Shown: positions 32,123 through 43,424 of the stretch, in pieces
How the letters are laid out: the number at the start of each line of letters is the position of its first letter
How positions within the stretch are numbered: position 1 is the first letter of the stretch
NCBI RefSeq assembly: GCF_950295315.1
Contig: NC_080185.1
Coordinates: 48,403,237 to 48,467,236 of the forward strand
Origin: Erinaceus europaeus
Lineage: Eukaryota > Chordata > Mammalia > Eulipotyphla > Erinaceidae
DNA length: 64,000 nucleotides
Direction: 5' to 3'
Notes under the pieces: generated by a model
Database searches by the model: none
What the model was told of the DNA's origin: nothing
What the model saw: the letters and a program-made list of their open reading frames with translations, nothing else
Made by a program: the position numbers and the translations under genes

Positions 32123-32360
32123 TAATATTTTTTTATTTTTCCTTTTGTTGCCCTTTTTATTGTTGTTGTAATTATTGATGTCGTTGTTGGATAGGACAGA
32201 GAGAAATGAAGAGAGGAGGGGAAGACAGAGAGAAGGAAAGATAGACACCTGCAGTCCTGCTTCACCTCTTGTGAAGCGACTCCCCTGCAGGTGGGGAACC
32301 GGGGGCTTGAATTGGGATTCTTAGACCGGTCCTTGCACTTTGCGAAATGTGCACTTAATC
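31995..32360 (-). mobile_element. SINE-A whose tail has grown into a microsatellite
   Basis: Minus-strand SINE-A body from about 32125 to 32360, lacking about the first 35 bp of the head. Its tail is an expanded TTTC/TTCC tract at 31995-32122. The whole unit, tract included, is bracketed by a 16-bp TSD (CTATTTGACGTATTTT, one mismatch) at 31979-31994 and 32361-32376. Confidence 0.92.
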
Positions 32361-32376
32361 CTATTTGACCTATTTT

Positions 32377-32639
32377 CATGGGTGCCTCCTCAAAGCAGTG
32401 AAGCTTTTCACCTCACGTGGTTGCCTTTTTTTGTTAAACTTTAGAATTTATTAAGTAGATTAAAGATAAATGAAAATATTTTCTAATAGTTATCATGAAT
32501 AACAGACAGACAAGCAAAATTAGCAGTAAAATACTTAAAATCTAATTTAGGTTTACACAAATACAAAGCAAACTTAGGTCTAGTAAATCCAGTGACTTAA
32601 GCTCATGTTCACAAAAAGTAGAAATAAATAGGGGCTCAT
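32377..32639. other. Unassigned sequence
   Basis: Nothing recognisable. Confidence 0.4.
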
Positions 32640-32995
32640 AATTATGTTTTAAGGTTTTAAGTAGGCTCATCTTTGCATAATCATGGAAGTCTCAGAATGC
32701 CAGACTTGCAAATATATGGTTCTGAATTCAGTTGCTGGCATCACATATTCCAGAACGATGTTCTTGCTCTCTAGTGCTAAAAACAAATAAACAAACTTAA
32801 AGAGATGGTATTGGCTAAAGTGATGGACGTACAATCATGAGGCCATAAGTCTAACCCCCATATTACACATACTACAGTGTTATTCTGGTTTTCATTTTCA
32901 ATCTCTCTCTTTTTCTCTATCTCTCTCCCTCACTCCCTCTCTCTCTGTTTCTCTCTCTCCTCTCTTATAAATAAATAAATCTTTAAAATATAATA
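32640..32995 (+). mobile_element. Two SINE-D copies in tandem
   Basis: 32640-32795 and 32800-32995 both look like diverged plus-strand SINEs of a fourth type. The second has GGCTAAAGTGATGGACGTAC, a TCTCTCTC-rich body and a TAAATAAATAAATC end. The first is less certain. TSDs were not resolved. Confidence 0.55.
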
Positions 32996-33155
32996 TAACT
33001 TGGCCATGCATGGAACATAGGTATGGAGCCTGTGTCCACTTCATTGGAGTAAATTTTGGTGCTGTAGGGAATTTCCTTTCCCACTTCTTTCTCTTTGTCT
33101 TTTTTTCTCTGTATCAGAAAAAGTCTGCCCAAAACAGTGAAGTCACAGCAAGAAC

Positions 33156-33156
33156 G

Positions 33157-33211
<55 letters not shown>

Positions 33212-33222
33212 ACTCACACACT
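33156..33222. repeat. (CG)/(CA)n microsatellite
   Basis: Begins GCACGCGCGCGCACACAC and continues as CA repeats with a few T interruptions. It supplies the CV-repeat open frames on both strands, which are not genes. Confidence 0.97.
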
Positions 33223-33224
33223 CC

Positions 33225-33989
33225 ATATAATATAATGGTGATTTGCCTTAATAAAGGATGAAGGAATTATTCATGTTCTATGTAGCTGAACCTTGAAAAC
33301 TGTATGCTAAGTGAAAGAAGGCTATCAAAAAAGGCCATATAGTAAAATAGTAAAATGTTTAAACAGAGGAAACTGTGGTAACAGAATGTAAATAAATTGT
33401 TGCCTAGAGATGGAAGGATTTGAAGAATGAAGAGTAATGCCTTAAGGGTATAGGGTTTCTTTCTGGAGTTATTAAAAAATATTACCAAAAATAACATTAT
33501 AATTGATGTGTGATGGTTCTAATAACAATTTACCATTAATACAATGCAAACTGTCTTAGTAACACACTAATTCTGCTTAATAGAAGCAGTTTTATTTAAC
33601 TATTGCCAGGGGAATTCAAATGATTATTAAGTGTAATGTGTTTATATGGGAATTTCAACTCTGAAATGAAGTTATGTTTAGAAAAGATCATCAGTAATAT
33701 TAAAAAAGTTTCAGTGACCCTGAGTAAATATCGTAGAAAAGCAGTATATATTAACAAAGTGAAAGTAACCTTTAATTCTATGTAGCTAGTAGAAACATTT
33801 CTATAAAAGGACATTAGAAAAGGTATTATAGTAATTGCTAACTCTACTCTGGAGCAATGAAAAGTACATAATTGTTTATGTGAGAACATTTATTTCAAGG
33901 ATGCAGACATAGATACCAAAGCTAACTTAAATGACATTTTTCTTTTTTCTTCTTTTTGACACTTTTTTATTGTTGTTGCTGTTGTTTTC
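33225..33989. other. Unassigned AT-rich sequence
   Basis: No gene is supported. Open frames of 76 and 97 codons on the minus strand (33267-33497, 33596-33889) have no recognisable motif. Confidence 0.4.
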
Positions 33990-34006
33990 GGAATCTACTT
34001 TAAATT

Positions 34007-34295
34007 CTTTGTATTTATTTATTTATTTTCCCTTTTTTTGCCCTTGCTGTTTTATTGTTGTAGTTATTATTGTTGTTGTTGATGTCATTGTTGTTGGATA
34101 GGACAGAGAGAAATGGAGAGAGGAGGGGAAGACAAAGAGAGGGAGAGAAAGACAGACACCTGCAGACCTGCTTCACCCCTTGTGAAGTGACTCCCCTGCA
34201 GGTAGGGAGCCGGGCGCTGGAACCAGGATCGTCACCCAGGTCCTTTTGCTTTGTGCCACATGCGCTTAACCAGCTGCACCACCACCCAGCTCCCT
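34007..34295 (-). mobile_element. SINE-A
   Basis: Full-length minus-strand copy with an ATTT-rich tail at the left and a GGGAGCTGGGTGGTGGTGC head at the right. TSD GGAATCTACTTTAAATT (33990) versus GGAATATACTTTTAAAATT (34296), imperfect. The right copy also forms the left edge of the next element. Confidence 0.88.
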
Positions 34296-34308
34296 GGAAT
34301 ATACTTTT

Positions 34309-35413
34309 AAAATTATTTATAAAATAAAAATATATTGACAAGACTATAGGATAAGAGGAGTACAATTCCACACAATTCCTGCTAATGGAGCTCCACATCT
34401 CATCTTCTCCCTTGAAATATTTTAATTAATTAATTAATTTATAAACTGGAAACACTGACAAGATCATAGGATAAGAGGGGTACAATTCCCACCACTAGAG
34501 CTCCTTATCTCATCCTGTGTCCTGTTAGTTTTCCTATTCTTTAACCATCTGGGAATATAGATCCAGGGACATTATGGGTTGCAGGTGGGAGGTCTGGATT
34601 CTGTAATTGCTTCTCCGCTGAACATGGCCATTGGCAGGTCAATCCATACTTTAGCCTGTCTCTCTCTTTCCCTAGTGGGGCAGGGCTCTGGGGAAGCAAG
34701 GCTCCAGCACACATTGGTGGGGCCCTCTGCCTAGGGAAGTCCGGTGGGCATCATGGTAGCATCTGGAACTTGGTGGCTGAAAAAGAGTTAACATATAAAG
34801 CCATACAAATTAATCATGAATCTAAAGGCTGGAATATTTCAGATGAAGATTTGGGGGTCTATGTTTTGAAAATAGCTAGTAGGTCTATTTTACGTATTTC
34901 CAAAGGGCCCATGAGTTTATTAGTTTTTTTCCTGAGTCTGACATCTGATATGCAGGTGGACCCAAGTTATTTTCTGGGGAGGTGATGTCGTGACTGTAAA
35001 AAGGGCTAGAAAGCTGGATCAGGGAAGAGAGTAGCTCCCACATATGGGGAGGGCGTATAAATACTGTTGACTATAAACCCCATCTATTTGATCTGGAACC
35101 CATTTGAAATATTTTCTATTCTTTATCCCTCTAGGAGCATGGACCAAGGATCATTAAGGCATGCAGAAGGTGGAAGGTCTGGCTTTAATAATTGCTTATC
35201 CGTTGAACATGGACACTGGCAGGTTGATCCATACTCCCAGCCTATCCCTATCTTTCTCTGGTAGACTTTTGGTCCACCTGCATGTTAGCTGTCAGGATCA
35301 GGCAAAAATTAGTAAAGTCATGGGCCCCGTGGAATAAACCTAAAATAAACCTACTAGTTTTTTCCACAATAAAGACCCAAAATCTGATACGCTGTATTCT
35401 TGTCTTTAGGTTC
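34309..35413 (-). mobile_element. 5'-inverted L1 3' end, itself split by another L1 3' end
   Basis: 34309-34423 and 35104-35265 are consecutive minus-strand parts of one L1 3' end. From about 35266 to 35413 the sequence is the next upstream part of the same 3'UTR but on the plus strand (GTAAAGTCATGGGCCCCGTG), an inversion junction. GGAATATACTTTT at 34296 and GGAATGTACTTTT at 35414 form a probable TSD. This is the classic twin-priming form. Confidence 0.75.
34424..35103 (-). mobile_element. L1 3' end nested in the previous element
   Basis: About 680 bp minus-strand copy beginning in TAATTAAT repeats at its tail side. A perfect 12-bp TSD (TTGAAATATTTT) lies at 34412-34423 and 35104-35115, inside the host L1 3' end. 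Confidence 0.88.
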
Positions 35414-35414
35414 C

Positions 35415-35820
35415 GGAATGTACTTTTTTTTTTTAAATTGGGAGGTCGTGGTTATACAGTAAACACAGTTATTGACACATGCATAAAATTATCATTTTTA
35501 TGCAAAAAATTCTAACCCCTAGCTTAGGTCCTCTTCTACCATCATACACCAGGACCTGAACCCCACCCCACGCTCAGAATCCTTTACTTCGGTGTAATAC
35601 ACCAAACCCAGTCTAAGTTCTATTTAGTATTTTCCCTTTCTTATTCCTCAACTTTTGTCCAGGATTGAGATTATTCCATTTTTATCCTTCTCTTCCTGGC
35701 TTATTTCACTTAACATAATTCCTTTAAGCTGCATCCAAGATGAAGTGAAGAAGGTGAATTCATAATTTTTAATAGCAGAGTAGTATTTCATTGTGTATAT
35801 ATACTACAATTAAATCAGAT
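35415..35820 (-). mobile_element. Older L1 3' end
   Basis: Minus strand with a T-run near 35424, CATACACCAGGACCTGAACC, TACACCAAACCCAGTCTAAG and AGCAGAGTAGTATTTCATTG. Confidence 0.85.
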
Positions 35821-35884
35821 TGTATTTTTCTTATGTAGTGTTTTATTAAATACCACATTGCTTTGCTTCACATTTTATTAAAGC

Positions 35885-36575
35885 AAGAGCCAGAGAGATG
35901 AGACTGGCATGACCACAGAATTTGAGCTCAAACCTACAGGGATGCAGAGGTTACACAGGCTCCTGCAATGAATATGGATCCCAGATCAAATTAATGGGGG
36001 TTATAGTTAGCAATATTTATGTACTATTCCCATATTTGGGAGCTACTCTCTTCCCTGATCCAGTTTTCTAGTCCTATTCCTAACTCTGACACCATCTTCA
36101 TAAACAATACCTTTGGTCCATGTGCATATTAACTGTTGGGCTTAGGCAAAACTTAGTAAAGTCATGGGCCCTTTGGAATATACCTAAAATAGACCTACTA
36201 GCTTTTTCCACAATGGAGACCCCAAACCTCATATGCTATATTCTTGCCTGTAGGTTCCTGGTTATTTAGCAATTTGTTATGCTTTATAACTATGCTTTTT
36301 CAGTCACCAAGTTGCAGATGCTACCATGATGCCAACCTGACTTCCCTGGGCAGACGACCCCACCAATGTGTCCTGGAGCCTGCTTCCTCAGAGCCCTGCC
36401 CCACTAGGGAAAGAGGAGGCTGGGAGTATGGATCGACCTGCCAACACCCCGTGTCCAGCAGATACGCAATTACAGAAGCCACACCTTTCCACTTTCTGCA
36501 CCCTATAATGATCCTAGGTCCATGCTCCCAGAGAGTTAAAGAATAGGAAAGCTTTCAAGGGATGAGATGGGATAT
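35885..36575 (+). mobile_element. L1 3'UTR fragment
   Basis: Plus-strand copy of the L1 3'UTR from GAGCTCAAACCTACAGGGAT through GGGAGCTACTCTCTTCCCTG to GGAAAGCTTTCAAGGG. The final 80 bp or so and the A-tail are missing, so its 3' side was probably deleted or rearranged. The 100-codon open frame 36244-36546 is repeat sequence. Confidence 0.75.
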
Positions 36576-37500
36576 GAATAATCATCTTTGTATCTCTATT
36601 ATAGTTGGAGTACTTCAGTGATCTGTACCAGGAACACTTACCTGACTCTTGTAAGTAAGTTTTCCTCTGGGAAAAAAAAAAAGGTTTTTCTCTGTGAAGG
36701 TTGGATTGAGTCTGTGTAGAACTGGGTTTTCCCAACAATTAATAACTGGAAGCAGTGGACCTATTATGGAGTTGTTTCGGTGGGGTCTGAAAATAAGTCA
36801 TTTGTATGAGGTGGTGTTGATAATTCAATTGGGAATGAATGGAAGGAAGGTTGGGATAAATGTACCCAAAGAGATTCAACTAGTCCTAGAGTTAGTGTGC
36901 AGAGATAATAAACATAGGGCTGATTCAGTTTTTTTTTATATTAAGGCTTTATAAGTAAATATGTAGCAGCTGGCAGTATGGCTCCCAATAAGTGAACATG
37001 AATGAGACTAGACACTGCTAGACCACCTCTTAACCTCTGCACTATCTTCAGGAGTGGGGCAGCAGTGGTGGTTGGAGCTTGTGGTAGGGGTCTGCTAAGC
37101 ACTACTTAGACGATCTGTGGTTATGGGTCTTGGAGGGGCCACCAGTCCTCCTTCAATATGCAGTAATAGAAAGGTAGAGGCTAGGATCTGACATTTTTCC
37201 TAGCTAGCTTGTATTGGCAGGGGCCATTCTGAGGTATTGCTTTGGAAGGTCTGCGGAATCCCATTGTTTAGGTAGTACTCCCCCTGCAGGTTCAGGTCAG
37301 ATGCCTGTTTGCTGCTGAGTCAGGTTAATAGAGCCACATGCTTACTTAGACTTCTCTACTAGTGATATTAAGTATGATGGTTTTGTTAAGGTATTATCCT
37401 CATGAAAACTTTATAATATAAATTTTCCTTTTCCATCTTATTTCTATCTGCTCATTTTTTTATACACATTGCTATAAACAAAATGCTTTCAACATTTACT
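36576..37500. other. Unassigned sequence, possibly an old repeat
   Basis: No gene is supported. The segment near 36868-36910 (GAGATTCAACTAGTCCTAGA) resembles 38511-38550 (AAGATTCAACCAGTTTTAGA), so both may belong to an old dispersed repeat that I do not recognise. Confidence 0.4.
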
Positions 37501-37858
37501 TTTTGAAGTTCTGGAAGCTAAATGTCATTACATCAGGTACACTTCTTTGATGCCCTGTGAAATACTGGGTTTATCTTCGGTCATCTTATGTACAATCCCC
37601 AGACTCGCAGGGAGAATGCCAATCTCAGAGTTCATGGATAATTGTATGTTGCCATTATTCTTGGGTCTGTGGGCCTGTTACAATTCAACTTACAACCTAT
37701 TGCAGACCTCTGCCCCGGAGTGTAGAAGTTGTGACAAAGGACAGCCTGAAACCTTTCTTAATGAGCAAGTCTAGTGGTATTTTTAGAACGCTAAATGTAC
37801 CTGGTAAGAAAACAACAAGCAGTCATGTTCTTACAAGCATGGAGGTATAGGTAAAAAA
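37501..37858 (+). other. Segment with overlapping open frames and a terminal A-run, identity unknown
   Basis: Two plus-strand frames overlap: 97 codons at 37557-37850 and 75 codons at 37547-37774. The longer is followed at once by a short A-run (GGTAAAAAAAATC). Base composition is more balanced than in the surroundings. Neither translation matches a family I recognise. It could be an ancient retropseudogene or old repeat, or chance. I do not call it a gene. Confidence 0.3.
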
Positions 37859-39934
37859 AATCAGTAGGATTTCTGATAGCAAATATCAGGAAATCTGGAA
37901 TCAGAAAACTATTCAACAGTTGAGGAAATGCAAATAACATGTTCCATGTTTAGGTTTCACTCAGTAATTTAAGTGTCTCTATGACTCGTGTCTAGCTATT
38001 AACATTATCACTTTAACAATGATTTTATCACTTTTTATGCATTCATTATTCAAAATAATTTAATAAAATTGGTTAATTACCTTTTTTGTCCCTTTAATTT
38101 CACTGTATTTCTAGGCCATGTTCATGGGCAGATATATGATATATATTTAGATGGAGACTAACCCATAAACACAGCCCATTCCATTGTTAAGTCTACTTAT
38201 GTCCCTTTATTTGTTTACTTATGTATCTATATCATGTATTTATATTTTTGTGTTTGTAATAAAATACATATAGGCCCTACCGATATTTCTAGCTTTAACA
38301 TGACACTACAGATTCAGTCTTGCTATTCTTGCTTGTCTAATTTAGATTCTTCAAGTAACAGTGAGAATTTCAGCCTTCATTATCTAAAACACATTTTATT
38401 TGTTCACATTTAGTATGCATGAAGAATTTTTTCATAATTATTCACATGTACTACTCTGATAGATAAATTCAGCAACCAGAACACAAGATTTATTTGACTT
38501 TTTTTAAACTAAGATTCAACCAGTTTTAGAGTTAATGTACAGAGACAAACTTTTAAAAATCATCAAAGTTTCAGGATGAAACCAGATGCATTGTGTACTA
38601 CTACTAATTAGTCTATCTATGTATCTGTATTTCAAATGTATGGCATAACTTCAATGAAAAAGAAGATAAAAGGACAAAATTCTAAGTGCTTTGATTAAAC
38701 ATTGTACGGATAATTAAAAAAAATAAAAAACTAAGACAGAAGTAAGAGAACTTAAAAAAAAAGATTAAGAGATACTGAAAACAACAGAGACATACAGGAT
38801 GATTTTAAAGGAAATCCTCAGGTTCAGTCTCCCACAACACCATATACTAGAACCGAGCAACACTCTGGTAAAAAAAAATTCAATTTATAGGAAACATGCA
38901 TAACAAGCAATTATACAGAAATAGAAAGTAATTAGAAATAGAAAGTAATTAGAGGTTGGAGCTTGAAAGATTGAGTAAGTGGATAATGATTGCTAATATG
39001 TATGGATTTTCTTTTGGGGCTGATGAAAATGTTCTGAAAGCAGATAGTAGACAATCAGTTTTTATGCAACTTTGTTAATACACTAAAACCAATTAGTTAT
39101 ATACTTTTCAAAGTTAAAAGCCTTCTTAAATTATATTTCAAGTTAATTTTCTATAAAAATCTATAGTGTTAAAGAAATGAACAATCAAGGAGGTCAGTAG
39201 AGTTCTATATACTTAACCTAAGAGAAGATGCAAAAATAGAAAAGAGAGGCCAAAGCGAGGTGAAATAAATAGAAAACAAATCCTGGGATGGTAGACTAGA
39301 CTTAATAATGGCAATAAAATAAAATGTATAAATTTTGTAATTAACAAAGATTGTGATAAAAGGTATGAAGGAATATCCAGTTGTATACTCTTTACTAGTG
39401 ATTAACTTTACATACAATCAGTTTGAAAAGAAAGATGACAAAAATAATCACGGTAACGTTAGGATGAATATATCATCATCATCATCATAAATCATGCACT
39501 GAAATACAATACAAATGACTGCAGGAAATGTCAAAATAGCATAGTAATGCTGGTATCCATGGTGGACTGCAATTTCAAGCCTCATTTCTCCTTATAGCTA
39601 TAAAATTAGAAAACATCACAGCAAACCTAATTTGACTACAGACCTCTGGAAGAAACATCTTTGTCTGAAAATGAAGACATGTGTGCGGTCAGTGGACAGA
39701 GAAATGGAGACAGAGAATGTACCAACGCTGAAGATTCAGTATTTGTCAGTTACCAGTGCCAATCCGATTAACACTGTGCCTCTTGGCTTGGAGCTTTCAA
39801 ATTCATAAAGACTATGGGATTTCAATTCCTGAAACAGGGAGCATTGATCACAAGGTCTCACCCATGTGACAATGAAGTAAACCTGGTTGAGTTATATATT
39901 GCACAATATGCAGATATTATATAACACATGGGTT
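37859..39934. other. Unassigned AT-rich sequence
   Basis: About 2 kb without a supported gene. A partial SINE-C 3' end on the plus strand is seen at about 38815-38878 (GAGCAACACTCTGGTAAAAA). A short (ATC)n run is at 39472-39488. Confidence 0.45.
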
Positions 39935-40555
39935 CTATAACATGGTCAAGGGATCTATCCCACAATAAAATATAAATATCATTAACATATATGTTCCCAA
40001 CATTGGTGCACCCAAATACATAAAGAACATATTATCTATCTTCAAGGTAGATATTAACAGCATAATAATAATAATAGACGATCTTAACACTCCACTTACA
40101 GTAAGAGACAGATCATCAGGACAAAAAATTAGCAAATATGGATAATTTACCAGATAAAGAAGTTATGAGATATATATTCAATAGAATGCAACTATGAAAT
40201 TAAAAAAGATCTTATTGTATCCTTTGGGAAATATGGATGGAACTAGAAGTGATTATGCTTAGTGCAGTGGGTAGGGACAACTACTGGATGGTTTCACTCA
40301 TTTGTGGAATATAGGAAATTGGAGCATACACACATTTTCAGCAGGGAAACTATTACAGAAGTCAGATCTTCCACCTTCTGCACCCTATAATGACCCTGAG
40401 TCCATATTCCCAGAGGGATAAAGAAAAGGAAATCTTGCAATGGTTGGGATGGGATATGGAACTCTATGGTGGGAATTGTGTGGAACTGTACCTCTCTCAT
40501 CCTATGGTCTTGTCAATCATTATTAAATCAATAAAAATGAAAAAAAAATATAAAA
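39935..40555 (+). mobile_element. Old L1 with internal loss: endonuclease remnant joined to 3' end
   Basis: 39935-40140 keeps an endonuclease-region remnant (TTGGTGCACCCAAATACATA, GACGATCTTAACACTCCAC). 40150-40310 is ORF2 carboxy-terminal sequence, and 40310-40555 is a 3' end with GCAGGGAAACTATTACAGAA, a TCTTGTCAATCATTATTAAA region and an A-rich tail. Most of the reverse-transcriptase region is missing. Confidence 0.7.
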
Positions 40556-40851
40556 AGAAAAAGAAATAGAATTTTCTGTTGTCTTGAGTAATCTGTTGGT
40601 TATCCTGTGTCTTTGGCCATAACAATGTGACCGGTAAGGGTGGAATTCAGAACCTCGGTGGCAAGTGCATGTGGAACTATACATCTATAACCTTAAAATA
40701 TTTTACATCATCATTATTGTACTAATTAAAATTTACATATTGAAAATTTACAATAACATAAAATAATGTGTTAATGTTGACAAAATATGCAAAATGTTTC
40801 CACTAAAAGTAAACACAAGAGAAAGAATAAATTGTAGAAAGCTTTCTTCAG
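40556..40851. other. Unassigned AT-rich sequence
   Basis: No gene or recognisable repeat is seen. Confidence 0.4.
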
Positions 40852-41022
40852 GGGGCCAGGCGGTAGTGCAGTGGATTAAGTGCACATGGCATGAAGGGTA
40901 AAGGCCTGCATAAGGATTCCTGTTCTAGACCCAGCTCCCTACCTGCAGGGGGTCTGCCTCACTGGCAGTGAAGCAGGTCTGCAGGTGTCTACCTTTCTCT
41001 CCCTCTCATTGTCTTCCCTCCA
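40852..41022 (+). mobile_element. SINE-A lacking its 3' third
   Basis: The plus-strand head is GGGGCCAGGCGGTAGTGCAG with body up to CATTGTCTTCCCTCC; the CAA-rich region and tail are absent. No TSD was seen, so a later deletion is the simpler explanation. Confidence 0.82.
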
Positions 41023-41049
41023 TAAGGACAATAACCAGATTGCTTCATT

Positions 41050-41085
41050 TATATGTGCAATCTAGCGAATTGATATCTATGAATT

Positions 41086-41131
<46 letters not shown>

Positions 41132-41300
41132 GAAGCAAACAAACTGTTTCTAAGACATTGTGAGAACTATGATGGTTATCTTCGGGAGGTAGAAGGGTAG
41201 GGGCATGGAACTCTGGTGATGGGTGTGGTGTGGAACTATACCCTTTACACTGACAATCTTGTAACCCACTATTAATCAGAAATAAAAAATGGAAAAAAAT
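41050..41300 (+). mobile_element. L1 3' end (old type) with (AT)n
   Basis: GGGGCATGGAACTCTGGTGA, GTGTGGAACTATACCC and TTGTAACCCACTATTAATCA are a recurrent plus-strand 3' end also seen near 44399, 45475 and 62640. A pure (AT)n run occupies 41088-41128. Confidence 0.65.
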
Positions 41301-41620
41301 GCCTTGAGACTTTAAATCTAATTCTCCCTTAATCAAGGTTATTTTACTTTAATACACCAAGATTAGAAGACTGAGAAATTTGGGGTGCTATGCACAGTGC
41401 ATAAAACTAAATTTTTATTTCTGTACAAATAAAAATGTCACTTTTCAGATTTCTCTGTGTAATTAAGCAAGCATATGTAGCTAGAAATGCTGCTGTGTAA
41501 AATATAAACTACTTATTCAAATGAAACTCAATTCTCTGAAATCTTGCTGGAATTTTCCAGGGAATACCATTTCTCAGTACAGTCTCTCATTTTGAATAAA
41601 TATATGTGTTTTAATAGAAG
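41301..41620. other. Unassigned sequence
   Basis: Nothing recognisable. Confidence 0.4.
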
Positions 41621-42320
41621 AATTTTCGGTTCAGACTCCCAGAGGAGTATATGTTAGAGGCAGATGACCAAAGGGCTCTGAACTCAAATTCCATCAGAAC
41701 CTGGAGAGAGAAGAGGAAAAAAAAATTACCCTTGAAAGCCGATAAATTAAACAAGTATTACCCTGACGTTAATGTAAGTGAATTTATCTACAAATAAAAA
41801 GAAATACAAAGAAACACTATATACAGTTGGTCAAGAGATATACTGGCAAAAACTATCAACTAAAGGTCAGTTATTGTCTCCATGACAACCTTATTAGAAT
41901 CACCAAGCTAGTAAATGTAGTAAAACTCAAGGTTAGCTTAGACCTCACTAAAATCCTATGTGTATTTCCTCCCTAAGTTGAGGCCAGACCCCATAAACCT
42001 AATTCTGATTTGGATAGAACAAATGATGCTTAATGCTTTAACATCCTGGAGAAAGATCAAGTTTGTCATGTAAAGAAAAGACTACAAAAGCTGGAAAAGG
42101 GCAATAGACCTGCCAACACCCATGTCCAGCAGATAAGCAATTACAGAAGTCAGATGCCCCCCCCTAAAGAACTGTGGTCCATATTTCCTGAAGGGGAGAA
42201 ATGATAAGGGAAGGGAAGATGACCAGAGGGCTTTGAACTCCAATTCCATCAGGACCCAGAGAGAGAAGAAGAAAAAGAAGAATCTACCTGTAAAGGCTTA
42301 TAAATTAGGAAACTATTACT
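41621..42320 (+). repeat. L1 3'UTR-like region with an internal duplication
   Basis: About 100 bp beginning at 41664 (GATGACCAAAGGGCTCTGAA) recur beginning at about 42219 (GATGACCAGAGGGCTTTGAA). Between them 42105-42160 carries CCTGCCAACACCCATGTCCA, an L1 3'UTR landmark on the plus strand. Confidence 0.6.
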
Positions 42321-42534
42321 TTTACATTAATATTATATAAAATTAAAAATAATAAAATAAATTAACTATTAAAACTCATATTTCTGTATAGCTTTCAGAT
42401 TTGGAACTTCAAAAAGGATCAAAATCTTAAGATTAGAGGAGCACAGAGGCCCCTCTGAGGCAAACTGGTTAAAGCTCCATTTGTCTTAACTTTTTTTTGT
42501 CTAGCCATTTTGTATTTTTTTAAGTTGGAACATT

Positions 42535-42668
42535 TTTAAAATTTCTTTATTGGGAAATTAATGTTTTACATTTGACAGTAAATGCAGTAGTTTGTACATG
42601 CATAATGTTTCCCAGTTTTCCATATAACAATACAACCCCCACTAGGTCCTCTGTCATCCTTCTTGGTT
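42535..42668 (-). mobile_element. Older L1 3' end, short
   Basis: Minus strand, with TTTCTTTATTGGGAAATTAA, ACAGTAAATGCAGTAGTTTG and CCCCCACTAGGTCCTC. Confidence 0.85.
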
Positions 42669-42724
42669 AGATGGAACATTTTCATACATTCCAAATGTAC
42701 CATTTATGTGGTTAATTCCTTTTT

Positions 42725-43001
42725 AAAAAATATTTATTTATTTATTCCCTTTTGTTGCCCTTGTTGTTTTATTGTTGTAGTTATTATTGTTGTTGTCGTT
42801 GTTGGATAGGACAGAGAGAAATGGAGAGAGGAGGGGAAGACAGAGAGGAGGAGAGAAAGCTAGACACCTGCAGATCTGCTTCACCGCTTGTGAAGCGACT
42901 CCCCTGCAGGTGGGGAGCCGGGGTTCGAACCAGGATCCTTATGCCAGTCCTTGTGCTTTGCGCCACCTGCGCTTAACCCGCTGCGCTACAGCCAGACTCC
43001 G
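42725..43001 (-). mobile_element. SINE-A
   Basis: Full-length minus-strand copy with little divergence; the A-box region reads TAGCGCAGCGGGTTAAGC and the B-box region GGTTCGAACC. TSD AATTCCTTTT at 42714 and 43002. The 74- and 90-codon open frames are translations of the SINE and recur in other copies. Confidence 0.93.
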
Positions 43002-43012
43002 AATTCCTTTTT

Positions 43013-43424
43013 TATATACAATTCAATATTCACCAGTTTCCCACTGTTACTCTAAATAATTGAATAAATTAAATTTCCAGAGGTTCCTATTTTCCTCTCA
43101 AAAAAATTCACATAAACTTCTGAAAGATTCACATAAATCTTTTTGCAATGTTTTTCTACAACTTATCAGCATCAGTAAAATATCAAATTAGCAGTGTTGT
43201 AATGCTTCCTATTTAGATAGTATTGACAGCATATGAACCTGATAAAAATATTATTATTCTACTTAACGAGGATATATTTATCTTCAAGGGGATTTATCTT
43301 CTAAGTCATTTTGCTTGTAGAAATGACGATTATCAGTATCATCATTTATATTTTTGATATAGCATAAGGCTTACCTGGTATCATAGAGTCATTAAGGAAT
43401 CACACCGCATACTGATTTTTTAAA
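43013..43424. other. Unassigned AT-rich sequence
   Basis: No gene or recognisable repeat is seen. Confidence 0.4.

Noticed and set aside
31983..32248. Phe/Ser-rich and Lys/Arg-rich frames through the TTTC tract
   Set aside because: Produced by the microsatellite.
32983..33261. Cys/Val- and Thr/His-repeat frames
   Set aside because: Produced by the CA microsatellite.
40852..41022. SINE-A lacking its 3' part, considered as a third tailless insertion
   Set aside because: No flanking direct repeat could be found and the retained part extends well past the head, so a later deletion is simpler.
42752..43059. Cys-rich open frames in SINE-A (also 26451-26702, 34070-34327, 59990-60255)
   Set aside because: The same translations recur in every well-preserved SINE-A copy and come from the repeat.
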